Below the pieces are notes generated by a model. That model ran no database searches. It was not told the origin of the DNA and was given only the letters and a program-made list of their open reading frames with translations. Shown here piece after piece: positions 46,492 through 59,707 of a stretch of DNA of 64,000 nucleotides. Source of the DNA: Seiridium cupressi. Taxonomy: Eukaryota > Ascomycota > Sordariomycetes > Amphisphaeriales > Sporocadaceae. Where the stretch lies: the NCBI GenBank assembly GCA_036674765.1, contig JARVKI010000146.1:1-64000 (forward strand). The letters are read 5' to 3'. Made by a program: the position numbers and the translations under genes. How positions within the stretch are numbered: position 1 is the stretch's first letter; each line of letters starts with the position of its first letter.

Positions 46492-46933
46492 CTTCGAGCT
46501 CAGAGGTGACAACAATAATACCAGTATGATCTGTGTTCTAGTAACGAAAGGAGGCATATCCTGGTTGACACGAGATCTCAATGTGGGGACCTGGTGTAGT
46601 GGAGATGCTGTGATTTCGGGGCCCACCGACTAGCATGGCCACTAACGAAGCGAGCCCAACTCCTGCGAGTGAATTTCCACTTGTGTCCAAAGGTCTCCAG
46701 GTTATCAGGTGAGGCTATGTTTATCTAGAAGCATGTCGATTTCTTGGTCCCAATAGCTAGGGATGCCATATCTAATACCGATCTTTTTCTTCTTATCATC
46801 GTTCTTAGCATTACGTTTCCCGGGCCCTGGATAACCATTTCGTCGCGATTGTCCGCTTCCTCCCTTTCCCCAGGCCAAGAGAACAGACGTTGTGCCATAC
46901 AGTTATTCAACGTCCACCAAAGAACCAGACAAG
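46492..46933. other. Upstream region of the acyltransferase gene
   Basis: Short interval between the rhodopsin remnant and the acyltransferase start. It probably contains degenerate rhodopsin sequence plus the promoter; nothing specific seen. Confidence 0.5.
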
Positions 46934-48453
46934 ATGGCTAGTTGGTTTGGAAAGAAAGCGCCAGCCAGAGTGCCGACCGACACGGTCGTGCCATTACGTT
47001 ATTGGGACGACACCGTAGTGCTGAAATCCCTCGTGGTGTATTCTCTGTACAGATACGACGCAGCGCTCGATGCGAAGAAGTTATACGACAGCCTTGAACG
47101 GCTCGTTTCGCTGAAAGGGTGGCGCAAGCTAGGTGCCCGCTTGAGGAAAAACGTATGTCAGATACCCAGAGTGGACATGCTTCAAGCTTACGAGTATTTC
47201 AGGATAACGGCCAGATCGAATACCATGTTCCTGCAGAGTTCACAGCCCAGCGGCCAGGCGTATCATTCTCGCACATACAGCACGATACGCCAATCAGCGA
47301 GCACCCTTTGGCTTCAAGATTGCCACGAGCCAGTTCCAATAATACAAGACCAGTCGTTGCCGGGGACCCAGAGGAATTCACGAGCCTAATGCGGCCCGAA
47401 GGCACTCCCAGTAGCATAAACGACTATCTCACCCAGGATCGGGGGCAACTGGGTCTTCATATCGTCTCATTCACCGATGCAACACTCGTGGTGATGTACC
47501 ACAACCATACATCGTTCGATTTGATGGGCTGGGGCGCCCTCATGGCAGCATGGACACACGTATTACACGGCCGCGAGGATTTGGTGGCCACACCTGTTGG
47601 TGGTGATCCGGGCTCGGATGATTTTGATTCGTATCAGAACCTCGGCACGAACCCCACAGAGACTCATAAGTTGGCCGACCATCATATGAAGATGTCGGCA
47701 ATGGTTGGGTATGGCGCCCGTAACATCGTCGATATTGCGTTCAAGTCCAAAGAGAACCGCATCGTGTGCGTTCCAGGAACGTTCATTGATAAGTTGAAGT
47801 CTCAAGCCTTGTCGGATCTTCAGGCAACCGCTGGGCCCGGAGAAAAGCCTTTCTTGTCAGATGGTGACGTTCTAGCCGCCTGGTGGGCGCGCCTTGCCAG
47901 TTCAACAATCCTGGATTCACAGTCAACGCGCACCGTCAGCATCCAATATGCAGCCAGCGCCCGTAAGGCTTTAGGTCTGTCGACTGACCCTGCCAAGGAT
48001 CCGTACGTCAGTAATTTGTTCACTATCTTGTATTCTCTTCTCCCCGCTTGCGATATCATCAACAAGCCCGTCAGTCAAACAGCTCATCAAATTCGTCGCT
48101 CTATCATCGAACAAGGGACAAGAAAGCAGGTCGAGGCATACTTTGCTCTTCAGCGTCAGGGTGGTGGAAAAATGCTCCCACTACTGGGTGACTCTAACAT
48201 GCACATGATGACCATCTCCAATTGGACCAAGGCTGATCTTTATGGGCACGATTTTGGCCCAGCTGCCCTGTCTCCAGAAGTCCGGAAGACGCAGTACCCA
48301 AGCTATGTCCAAACGACACAACTGCCTTTCAACTTTCCGGAGGGCTTCTGCATTATCGGCCAGGACAGCCAAAGGAATTATTGGCTTTACGGCTTCAGAG
48401 TCGCCGGGGTCTGGGCCAAAGTGGAAGCAGCACTGGCTCAACTGGAATTGTAG
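46934..48453 (+). CDS. BAHD-type acyltransferase (trichothecene 3-O-acetyltransferase-like family)
   Basis: Two exons, 46934-47152 and 47203-48453, join across a 50-base intron (donor GTATGT, acceptor TTTCAG) to encode 489 residues. RVPTDTVVPLRYWDD near the start and the HxxxD catalytic motif HTSFD, within MYHNHTSFDLMGWGALMAAW (about residue 180-200), identify the BAHD/transferase superfamily. FLSDGDVLAAWWARL and ISNWTKADLYGHDFGPAA are further family motifs; the usual DFGWG near the C-terminus reads DFGPA here. These cytosolic enzymes transfer an acyl group from acyl-CoA to a hydroxyl or amine of a metabolite. No polyketide synthase, terpene cyclase or other pathway gene is close, so the substrate is unknown and a stand-alone detoxifying or tailoring role is as likely as cluster membership. 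The ATG context AAGATGG is good. No lesions are visible. Confidence 0.87.
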
Positions 48454-50212
48454 GCTAGCGCGAGACGTGGTAATAACATGTATATAAAGGAGCAGGTATG
48501 AAAGGTCGTTTCCTTCAGAGATCTAAGAACTATTTAATGTCATCGCGATAATTGTAATAAACGGCCCATCAGCAGGGCAGTATTATATGCGTGAATTCCA
48601 CAACGCCCCTGCTTCTCTCTTCGAAAGCAAAGTCAAGATAAAGTCCTCTGTCGCCTATACTGAAATAACTGGTACATGCCGGGAATCCAAATTGTATTTC
48701 TATACTAAGGTCCAATTATACACCCAGCCGAGTTGTGTTACGTAAACTTATTCAACATGTAGCAAGGTAAATTCCATCTGGTTCGCCAGATAACATCGTT
48801 GTTCGTTGTGAAATAGCCTAGCTGAAGGGCCGTTCCCCTTTATAACCAGCGGTTTAACCGTATTCCAAGGTAATCCAATTTTGGACTATTCGATCAAGGC
48901 TATACACACCAAGCCCCTCGTGTCAGTACCGATTTTATAGTAGTCCTTGTCGATTACGGGGACGGTATCAGAATGGCTGGTACCAGACTTATCCTTTGAG
49001 CGGTACCTGATGCAAAAAGGGTATATAATATATAACAAGTAGTAGCATTAACGACAAACCCACACTGTTTGGTTATTGCAGTCTATGCATATTGTGCAGA
49101 ACACTAATGTGGGCAATACTGTCGTATTTGCAATCTTTAATGATATTTACTGCCTTGGATCATGAACTCTATCTAATTCGATGTCTTAAGAATCAAGGTG
49201 GGCCTCACGGTCACAAGGCATCAAAGGCTGCTTATGCGAATCGCATCTCTGTCTCTGCTGCGAATGGCGCGGCATAGCTTTGTCTCTGGACTCTGCAGGT
49301 TGACTCGAATAGAGACATAGTATACATATATCTATCAGCGGTCGCACGTCTCAATCCTCTCGTAATGTCGGGTGCTTGCATACTCCTAAGTATAGGTTAT
49401 GAATGGCTGTCTTTGAAAGTTTTACTAGAAGTTTCTGGTCTAGGGATTACAGTTGCATTAGCCTTATATTAGTGATGTTGATCTTTCCGTGGCTAGCTTG
49501 TGAAGACGATGTTAACCAGCTGTGTAACAGTCATACTAATATCCGAGCACCGTTTGAACTAACACTACTCTTCATAACTAAAACAAATGTGTAAGGCGGG
49601 GCTTACCTGTAATAACTTATATGCCAATCCACTCATCATTTATCACGACATGTTGGCTAGACTGAGTTAGGATATATGAACTCCATATTATCAAGTGAAG
49701 AACAATATTGAGTCTAGATAGAATTCAACTTATAGAGGATACCATTTGAAATAAGATGAATTAGAAAAAGCAAACCATTCAAGTAGTTCTATCTTGATTG
49801 GCCTATCACAAAAAGATTCCCACCACAGTATCAAACTAATCTCGGTCTTCATACTTCTCGCGTTGATTCTCTTGGTAGGAAAAAGAGCGCGTGGTTCTTT
49901 ATGTATGGTTGTGTATCGCTCGCCGGTAGAACTCGACGTTGGTGACAAAATACAAAACCGCGCGGTGGCGTGATCAGGGTCTGAAGCTCACCAACGTCGG
50001 AAAACGCAGCCTGCCACCAATAAAGCTGACGTATTCCAGCCTCCCGGTCTCTTGTAGCATCGAGGTGGTAGAGGCCGACGACCAGTGATTGATGCCTTGA
50101 GACGTCAGCACAATGTCGTCAATTTAATGTGTTGGCATATTTGAGGTTAGGATTTGTAGAAAGGGTAGTTTATATAACCTGCCCTCCCTGCTTTACTCTA
50201 TACAAGCCTTGC
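48454..50212. other. AT-rich intergenic block, no gene recognised
   Basis: 1.7 kb, strongly AT-rich between about 48700 and 49960 with frequent stops in all frames. It resembles the 13-15 kb block. A TTTATATAA motif at 50169-50177 may be a TATA box for a start at 50213. Confidence 0.5.
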
Positions 50213-50359
50213 ATGTGCCATCACTCAACGACAAATAGTTCAGCCCATGGCCTCCCTGGGCCTCACGTATCGTCCAACCACTCGTCAGTTTTGCCGGGTC
50301 ATATTCACACTTGTGCAGCAGATTCCATGTTTAATCGGAGTCCTCATGCTCACCAGGCC
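50213..50359 (+). CDS. Possible first exon of the zinc-finger gene
   Basis: ATG 50213 opens 49 codons (MCHHSTTNSSAHGLPGPHVS...) ending at a consensus donor, GCC|GTAAGT at 50360, 43 bases downstream of a TATATAA-like motif. Acceptors that keep frame with the zinc-finger part exist (for example CTGCCAG ending 50703), but this would make a 344-base intron or imply a further exon. The link is a hypothesis. Confidence 0.3.
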
Positions 50360-50703
50360 GTAAGTACAGATACCTTTAGTAGTGACATCTTTCAGGGCCT
50401 GTTACGTGCTCTATCCTTCGTGGGTTGTTGTTCCCCGTGCATATTATGTTCGGGGAGAATGCACAGCCACAGCTCACACATCATTGGTCTCCAAATATCG
50501 ATCACCATTTCATCCACGCGCCACCCACTTCGCAGTTCATATCATGCCAAGTTCCGGAGACTTTCGATCTCGCCCCTGTCGATTGTCCAGACTATTGTTC
50601 GTATATCTGTACAAGGGAGATCTTTTCAGTAGTCGTGTACCTGGGCCACCGGTGCTCTGCAAGCTAATTCTTCCAACACCCATCACCAAGTACTCACTGC
50701 CAG

Positions 50704-51217
50704 ACGCAACTGGTGGGGCATCACCGATTCGGAAATCTGGGCTTAGCAAGTGCCTCTGCTTATGACCCATCTGTGGAATCCATGTTGCCAGATACAAGGC
50801 TTCCAGATGTGGCTCTTGAAGAGATGTTAATGGCAAGAATAGACATCGACTCGTCTCGCCATCCAGTAGATTCTGTCCCGGTGCACGAGTCTGTGAGCCT
50901 TGATGATTCAATCCTGGCCGCGGCGGGGAGTGCCGAACACAGTACAATCGATCATATTCCCGGTCGAGAATGTCCACAGCGCTTCAAGTGCCAACACCGC
51001 CACTGCAACTATGCCATGGATTGCCAGCGGGACCTGCGCCGCCATCAAATGCAGGAAGCATCGAGATATGTCTCCGAAAGAATCGGATGAGCTCTTTCGC
51101 TGTACGATCGGTGATTGCAAATTCGCTGTAGAAGGGTTCACAAGACGGGATAACCTGTTACGCCACATGAGGAAGGTTCATAAATGCAATATATTGGCAG
51201 GGGGAAAAGCCATGTAA
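50704..51217 (+). pseudogene. C2H2 zinc-finger protein gene, frameshifted
   Basis: One frame reads LVGHHRFGNLGLASASAYD, an acidic region, then CPQRFKCQHRHCNYAMDCQ and RDLRRH, the first finger (Cys-x4-Cys-x12-His). The second zinc-binding His of that finger (KCRKHRD) and a complete second finger (FRCTIGDCKFAVEGFTRRDN and LLRHMRKVHK) lie in the next frame, ending at TAA/TAG near 51217. The frame change falls between the two His codons at 51043-51045 and 51059-51061, where 13 bases separate them, so one extra base would explain it. No intron signals occur there. The arrangement of two adjacent fingers near the C-terminus is typical of fungal C2H2 transcription factors. Either a pseudogene or a one-base sequence error. 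Confidence 0.5.
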
Positions 51218-54200
51218 CTATATTGTTAGCGAATAAATTCAGTAAATCAAGGTCGAGTGTACATTAAGAGTATGGATGCGTTGATGATAGCACTGGCTGT
51301 GAGATCAATTAAGACCATTCCTGCTAACAACCCCACCAAACGTTGCGACAATACGATACTCCCAGTCCCAATTGCAGGGTAATATTTTTATCCATCTCAT
51401 GTAAGCTTGCAGACCAGGCGTTTGGCAAGGGGACAAGGCTGTGAATAGCTTCAGTGACGATATATCCCAGAGCCAGGCTGTGGTGCTCATCGCTTGCATA
51501 ATCAGGACTTGAAAGAATGTTATCTCCGGTGCGACGCGACTTGCGGTGGCTTGCATGCATGCGCGCGCTGTCGGGACACAATGACCAAGCAGTGACGCAT
51601 GCCGAATCCTCTGGCGACCTGCACCACCGGATCACTGCCTCGGGACACCCCACGGGAAGCGAAGTTGGTGCTGCTGCATGATGCTCTGGTGAGAAAAGAA
51701 AAGCTCGACTGCGTCTTGTCAGGATCAACTAGTCCGGCTCATATTCGCTTGGAAAAACTGCGTATGGGCACCATTACATCATTGGATGAGAGCCCTTGGG
51801 GCTTTGATCATCCAAGGTCAGAAGCACCGGGTGAAGCACGGGCATTCCGAGTGCACGCGGGGGTCCAGCAGACAGATCGCCGTTCCAAAGCAGGAATACC
51901 CACGACCCTGAAAATAGGTGATCAGCGTGTGGCTTTTCGCCGTGCGTACAGCAAACAATCATTGACTCCGTCCGATGGACCCGATGGTGTGCGTGAGCAG
52001 GACCTTCTTCATCGCAGCGATTAGTGGAGGTCAGAAATGCGCGAGTGTGGAGCGCTGTCTGGATGGCTAGGTCCAGCCCCCGTGGATAGGTGAGATCGAC
52101 ATCGCTTGAAGCCGCTGAGGAGGTGGAAGTGTTTGTAATCCAATACCCTTGACTGCCTGATTGTGTCAAGCGTGAAGAGAGCGTTAGAAGGGCGTCACCG
52201 GCTGGCATTTGCCTCGGATGAAATATCAAAAGTCGGGTCTGGAAGGGAGCATCATCGGATGATCAGATCCCAGCCATCCCACGCGGATGCACCAGATGAA
52301 CGCTACTGCAAGCACTTTAGACCCGCGCTCCCCATCATGCCGAAACCGCGTTTGGCAGCAGCCTTCTGGAAGGAGTCGTTCCACACTCTGATGCCCTTGA
52401 TTATGGATGCACTTTTTGAACGGCCGTCTCGTCTGTATTGTGACGGGAATAAGAACGATACCGTTTTGACCCGACCAAGATATGGCTACAGCGGGAAGTC
52501 CAAGTCTAGCTCGGGGTGAAGTTGATTCATGAAGGCGATGATGCCCGAGGGAGGCCGAAACGCAAAAAAATGCTAACGAATAGGCCGCTGAGCGATGACT
52601 GAGCCGTCCTACTGGAGCCGTTAGTGCTGAGAATTGTGCCGGATTCGTACTAGAAGTAGGTTTTATGAATGTATCCGTGGTCGCATTAGGTCATTGTATA
52701 TCCGCAGAAACTGAGTAGACCCCATTGTGACGGAACCTGTTAGGTTTAAGTGTGGCGATGTCATTGCTGTGCGGCGTACACCCTTTACACCTAAACTGAG
52801 TCAACTAAAGGGTTAGACGCCCTCAAAGTGCATGCGCTGCTGACAATTGTGCGCTTTGGCTCTGCAGTGGCTCGACGTTTGTAGCAGCTTTGCTAGGACG
52901 TCGCTAATGGTTAGCCTGTCAATATTTTACGTACTGCCGCCGACTATGGACAGCGAACGACTCGTCACAACCGCGAAGCGATCCGGGAGCGTGGTTCGTC
53001 GAGGAGACCGGTGGAAGCCTGCATCCTGCTCCACGATTTGGTGCAGCTCTAGGCGTTCGTGCGGTTGCGACCGAAAAAGCAGGTGTCCGGATCAGATGCA
53101 AGTTTGGGCTGGCATACGGTATGGCGCGTGAGCAGTGAAGGTGCCTAGTCATCGATGCAGAATGATGGAGACCTTGCATGAGGGGCGTCGACGACCATGA
53201 CCTTCGTCGGTCATGGCGAGTCTCGTGATTTCTGGACACAGAAAGTGACAGCGGTGTGTAATGACTGAATACACAAAGTACGACTGGAGAGGTGATGGGA
53301 GTCTGCAGGCCTCAGGGCCTTCTAGCCTTTCCCCGCACAGCGATCGAACTGGGGCCGAGAATGACCGCGGTTGGCGTGACAAGAGATGCTACAGCTGCAG
53401 GAGTGTGTGTAAATCGTCTTTAGACCCTGTAAAACTCGAAAGTAGGGGTGATGCGCCATTTCTGAACACTTGAAGGTTGTGCTTAATAAACTTTTGTCAA
53501 GGTGTTTAGACTAGAGATTTGCTCTTTTCCAGTATCAAGTCACGCCTTCACACACAGCATCAGGCTTGCTATTACCCCATGTCCAATTTGGAAGAGGTTG
53601 AAGAGATCCAGCTATGCCATGAATAATGTATTGTACAAATTTTGGCGGCTCCCTAGAATTTGAAGGTCACGTCGAATCACATTCCATGAACCGGCAAGGA
53701 AAACTCGTTATGACTAGAGTTGCATTGCTGGAGGAAATCGGGTCCTCCCATTTGCGGTGTAGTTACCCCTCAACAGTATGCAGCTGTCGGCTTGATTCCA
53801 TACCGCCCGCGGCACCGGTGCAAATTTGGGCAGAGACATCTCCCGCAGCTTAAACCCTAGGCTGGGAAGGATCTGTCAAGCATGTGGGCTTCGACGGTTT
53901 TCCTGCGGACCAATGCACAGAAGGTTGCACGCGTTCAAGTAGGATGCGAGAGCCGATGCTGCAGAATTGGTGGGGGGCTCGCATGGAATCTTGGGATGAG
54001 GGACCATGCCGACCAACAGATACCCAGACCTTCATCTGGGTAATGCAAATGCACACGAGCCAGTAGGCTGTTCAGAAGTATTGGAGCACGAATTCAAAAG
54101 ACCAGGGCAAGCTTGTTGCTGACTCCGTCATGTCGTGGAACATGAGGGACAAGGACAGACTGGACGAAATTGAGCTGCTATGTCGGTCGGTAGCCTCGTT

Positions 54201-57200
54201 GGGAAAGCAGCTCAATGGAGCTAGCCATACAAGTAAGGGTCCAGGCGGATATTCATAGTAACAGACAGGTGTCGACGACGATTGGTGTCTGTGATGATGA
54301 TTGGTTGTGGGCTCATCAGATGGCCCAGCCGGGGATTTCTGGTTGCTTGGTTAGGATTGGATTGCCACTCACAACTTCAAATAATGATGATGACGCTGAC
54401 GATGAGCACTGCCAAATCAGCTGTCCAGGGCAGCCGCTTCGTGTTGCTCAGTGACTCGGGCGCGAACCCGTGCAGCTTTGCGGAAAAGGAGAGGCACAGT
54501 GAGTGTGTCAATGGAAGCCTACCAGCCTTCCCACTGTGGCTCGGGGTGGTCCAAAGGCACTGAATCTTGTCAGTTCAGGATCCAGGATTGGCCCGCAGCG
54601 CCGACGGGCATAGCCAGGCGCCAAGTACGAGGAACAGCGTGGGTGGGCATCCGAGTTGCCAGGGCAGAAGGCTAGACTCGATGGAGACAACGTAACTCAG
54701 GGCAATTTGACTGGAGTGACGGAATTTCCCTGGGATCTGGGTGTCCTCTGAAAATGTGTTAGAACGGTGACGGTCCCGGCGCTGAGCCGGTAACGGCATG
54801 GGGTTGAGACTCTAGCATTTGGGTTTCAGAAATCCCGCGCTTCCGATTGGACGACTGTTCCTGCCCTATTTGTGCGAAATGACGACCCTGAATAATTAGC
54901 AATCTCGACTTCGTCTGATGCCCCTGCTTGTTATGGTAGTCGATCGTGCGTTGTTCGCAACAATGTGGACCGGCATATTGCAATGATAGCCCTATTAATT
55001 CCAGCAAGTGATCCGAGTAGCAGGTAAGTAATTTACGACTCCAGCGGGATTGAGATGAGGTGAAACCAATGAAGCAATTTCGAGCAGCACCTGCGCTCGC
55101 TCTGGCAGCGCGCATCGTGTACATGTACAATCAATGCATCTGCGGAACTATGTCTGCTCAGTGACAGTTGGGCAGGCATTGATTCATGGAATCAGAAGAC
55201 TACCTATGCATGCATCACGGGAAGCTTCTGTTTGACTAGACGAAGCGACACATCATGTTGAGACCGGTCAGCCGTAACAAAGACTTGACGCGCTTTGGTA
55301 GGGTTTTAGATATTGCTTTCTGTGCTTGTTTTGTGACTGTCTGTAAATGGCTACCGTACCTCCAGCTGTGCTCTGTAAAGAATTACGGATTACACACGGT
55401 CCAAACGACACCGTCCAATACGCGCGCTAAAGGAGTCGCAGGGGAAATGATCGACACTCAGCGGACAAGCATCGCAAAGCACTGCACACGGCAACCGACG
55501 ATTCGTTACCACTTACGTCGCAAGTCGAGTCAACCATGACTGTGCTATGTCACGGCACACAGCACGAATGGAAGACACGACACCACCATCGGTCATTTTC
55601 CTGCTCAAGGTTAATGCGGCAGTACAATCCTCTAGGCATCAACCTGGACGACCGAAGGCTGTCATACAGGATTGTCATCGACGACGGCGACCTGCGCAAC
55701 CTACACGTTGACCACTTTCACGTGGCAATCCCAGTCAACTTGGAGCTCACACAACCGTGCTCGGCCTCGCCCACGACCCCGGCGTGCTGACGATTCCAGG
55801 ACCCCTGAATTTGGAACATTTTTTAGGGATCTTCATCTTAGCCACCCTGATCTTAGCCACCCTGAACCATTCGTTCGGACCACTCCTCCGCCAGGCATGC
55901 CAACCAACCAACCTAATCTCTCACAGCAGTGCTCGAGTGCCAAACCTATCTCGCTTCAGGATGGCTAATGTCCCTCAAATAGGCACCACGGTAAAGCAAG
56001 CATCTCGGGTGTGTAATGACGCGTAGCTCGACGCGCATCTCACCTGAGCGCATGCACTGTAATTGTAGAGCACTTTGCAGAGTTCACTGCCACGAATGAC
56101 AGAAACAAAGGCAGATGCACATGACACCGGGCAACGCCAGCCAATTTGAGCGACTTTGAGTAATACCATCTGCCTCGATCTGGGCCCGTGGCAAGCATCG
56201 GCTTTTAATCTAGTGAGAACCGGAAGACACGAAGTCGCCCAGACAGCCGAGGAAGATTTATCTACGTGTGGTAGGTTCAACGTAACCTTCAGCGGTGAGA
56301 TGGTCTACCACCACCATAGCAGCACAACGTACGGTGCCACAGTCCGACACGCCAAAGACAGCAAGTGCCACTTGACTTCCGAAATGACTGACTAACGTGT
56401 GGCATTCCACGAATGACTGGCAGACTTCTTCATGTAGCAGGTGAGCGGTTATTTCGAGATTCAATGTGTCGGAGGTACTAGAGCAATCCCTTTGACTTCC
56501 GGAAATTGAAGTGGGATACGGAGCTGCAACACTTCGCAAGGCTGCTCAAAAGGTAATATCTTACCAAATGAACTGTTTTGGGCATATCCAGGCGAATCAG
56601 ACTGCGGGTGAACAGCTATTTCCATAACATCCAACACCGTTCGCACACCAATGGCGTACCCCTTTCAGGCTTGGCCATTGCCTGTTTGGGCGAAGCGTAA
56701 CCCCAAGAGTTTCGCGCATCTACGTAGTACATCACTCCGGAAGACGAATGAGCTCAGCAGTTAGGGCGGTGCGAAGGGGCTCACTTCTGCAGCGAAAAGG
56801 ACTAGGAAGGGATGCGCAGGAATCAGTACCGGTAGAGAAAAAGCATCTACTACGTAGTAGAGGGCAAGAGATGCCATGCCAGCCGAGCTGTTTTGAATGC
56901 GGTAGTATCCTTCACTCGCCAGGTGTTAGCGCCCATCTCGAAGGGCGAACAGAGGAGCAATGTGACCGCGTCACAGCCTCTTGGAAGGGGGATGAGACTA
57001 TTGAATCACCGGCTCCATTCACCCGTACGTTGATTGCCATCATTACGACGGTCACCACACCTGTCTTGCTGATTTGTGCGGCCTGGCCACACACACCATT
57101 GTGTGTACATTGTATTCGGAGTACTGCATCAGGGGGATGACTCGTGACCAAGGCGCTGGGCATTTGTGATGAGATCAGCTGGGAGGATGCGCCCGATTAC

Positions 57201-57650
57201 AGGTAGACGCAGTGTCTTTGGGTGAAGGCTCTAGAACACCATCGTGGGTTCGGCAAGGGCTCTACAGCGTGTCGAAACCCATGTGCGATGACCAAACTCA
57301 AATTCTCATTACGGAGCTGGGAGTAAATCTGAGTCGCCAAAAACTTGTTCTGATTGAGGGGATGGCGCAGCTGCAGGTTCGTCCACCTTTTCAGGGTGAG
57401 TGTGGGTGGTGCGTCAAATACATACACGATCAATGTCCGTAACCACAAGAGCTCTGTGCTCCGTACAACGTTGCCTGGGCGCCCGTATTTGCCGATTATT
57501 TCAGCACTGGGTTAGTTGGTGGATGAAAATATGGTATTAGCCCTGGAGAGACTGGGCCGTTGAGGGTGGACACCTGGGTGTGGCCTGGAGCGATTGGAAG
57601 GCGGCCTAGCGAGCCCACTGACAAACTGGGGTCTACACTACTGTGAGTGA
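51218..57650. other. 6.4 kb without a recognisable gene
   Basis: Composition is normal to GC-rich, yet no frame here shows a domain, signal peptide or consistent splice pattern; the longest frames (about 130-150 codons) overlap on both strands. A direct repeat, ATCTTAGCCACCCTG twice in tandem (about 55836-55865), is visible. The stretch may be a long regulatory region or noncoding transcription unit upstream of the cyclin gene, or sequence whose genes I cannot identify. Confidence 0.5.
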
Positions 57651-59707
57651 GTGATTAATGAAGGGGAAAAAAATAAAAATAAGAAGTCGGAGAGGAAGTC
57701 CAGGCACAGAAAACTGTGCTGTTGGTGAAGCGGCCCAAGGAAGTGACCAGTCAGTCGATCGGCCTCCCTTGTTCCATGTTCCGTTTTGGCCGCCAGCCCG
57801 TCAAGCCCGTTACCGGCCTCTGACGGTTTCGCCTCTGACGGTTTCTTTGTTTCCCTGCACCACCATCCGGGCGCTATTGCCGGTACGTACTGCGCCGTAC
57901 GCAGTCACGTACTGTAGTGACAGCATTGAACATGTACGTACCCAGCCGAGCCTGCCCTGGGTGCGGGCGGGCTTTCTGCTTGGGTCCCCATTCCTCCACT
58001 TGCAGTGGCCCTGGCTTCAGGCTTCAGGCTTCAGGCCTGCAGATTGGCGGACTAGCAGCTCCTCCCCAAGAATCGACTTTCTGGACCTCCCCGCTGGGTC
58101 CATCCCCTGGTCTTACCGTTTTTCTCGACCCCCAGCCGACATCACCATCAACACGAACCTCGTTTTTCCCTTTTCCACCCCCGTCCCCCTTCCGCCCGCC
58201 GTCTCTCTCCCCCATCTCACCCATCTCTATCACCCTTCCACCTCGACATCCGCGACTCGCCCTCAGCTCGAAAACGACCTCGGTTTTATTGGAGATCTGC
58301 CAATTTCACGAGGCCGTCGACGTCAGGATTCAGGTTCCTCTCCACTCAACTCGATTTTTCTCACTTGCGTGCTGGGACAGGAGCAGAGGCGATCAAGGTT
58401 CAGCTGCGACTAAGCCGGTTGCTGTGCAGTCTGTGCTGACGCCCGACCGACCACCGATCGCAGTGTCTGGCACCCCCGAGGCCAACACCCAGAGCTCCCT
58501 CTGCCATCAGTCATTTGGTAGCTCAGGCTTTCCTCAGTCTGCCTTCACCAGTCCGGCGACTCATTTAGACTCGCTGGTGCACTGCACTTCTGCATTCAGC
58601 TGGCCCTCACTCTTCCTGCTTTGTCCGGCTTCTTTTTTGAGGTGAGTGCATTAACCCAAGCATTCTTTTATTCCATCCGCCGTGTCTGGCTCTTTGTGTC
58701 TTCATCCCTCCACAACACGAACACCCTCACCACATCGACGACGCGAACTTCTACAACCACCAAGATTACGTGCACGACATACAGCTGGCTCAAAGATCAT
58801 CAATTTATCACCCACCCAACCCGCCGGCTCTAGTCATTTAGCGGATTTGAAGTTCTCAAGTGCTGCAATCAACGAGGAACCAACAACCGCGACACTCCCG
58901 CTCTAGAGTCACAATTATTCCGCAACAAGCTCTTGGTAACTTGACAACACTATTACGTCCACTCAGTAATTCTGCTCAGCGCGGCCGCTTGGTTCATGTT
59001 CCGGTCCATCGACATCTCGCTCCCACAAAGCTCCGTGTATCAGACCAGGACACAGACTTTTGTTCGGCTTTCGCCTTTGTTTCATTGTATCAACCACCTC
59101 TTGAACAATGTGTCACTGACTCGAGGACAATCATCTTAGTGCTTTAGAGTTTTCCTCTACGTTATACCCTACTTCTGAATACCATTCTTCGCCCTCACAT
59201 TGGTAGCCTACATCAGGTTATTCAGAACACCGTCTCGAAAGACTTCATTGTCACCTTCGAAAAATTACCCCATCCTATATATTCAAGGCTTAACTGCACT
59301 TGAATCACTAGCAGTGCTCGGATTAGACATCTCGTCCTTCACCAGCACTCCCTTCGATTCGATTATCGATCCTTCGAATCGGTCTCGAACCCGCGAACAT
59401 CAGCAGTCCACCGACTTAAGCGGTGTCCCCTGCCTCTCCGAACTGATTATCTGTCCCGTTTAGACTCTTTGACAGACTGAACAATCATATGGCTGGAGTC
59501 TCGCACTGAGGTTACTGAGACCTTTCTTTCCCTTTCAACTGCTTTCCTCTGCTCTTCAGCCTTAGGATTACCTGTCAGCGTTCAGTGGTTTTCCCACCCA
59601 ACTCTGTACATTCTCCAAGTGCTCGAAGTAGTACGCGTCCGCCCTTTCTTCCTCCGACAAAGGTCTTGCTGCGATCTTTGACGGAGACCCCCTTCACATC
59701 CGTCAAG
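57651..59707 (+). promoter_or_regulatory. CT-rich promoter and long 5' leader of the cyclin gene
   Basis: A dense pyrimidine tract at about 58130-58260 (runs such as CCCTTTTCCACCCCC) is of the kind that marks transcription starts of highly expressed fungal genes. Between it and the ATG at 59708 there is about 1.4 kb of CT/CA-rich sequence with several upstream ATG frames and a possible leader intron donor (GAG|GTGAGT near 58640). Long leaders with upstream frames are common for fungal regulators. A CTTCAGG triplet repeat lies at 58015-58036. The transcription start is inferred only. Confidence 0.45.

Noticed and set aside
57658..58645. Two overlapping plus-strand frames of about 250 codons
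   Set aside because: They overlap in different frames across a CT-rich leader, are rich in Pro/Ser from the pyrimidine tract, and show no domain.
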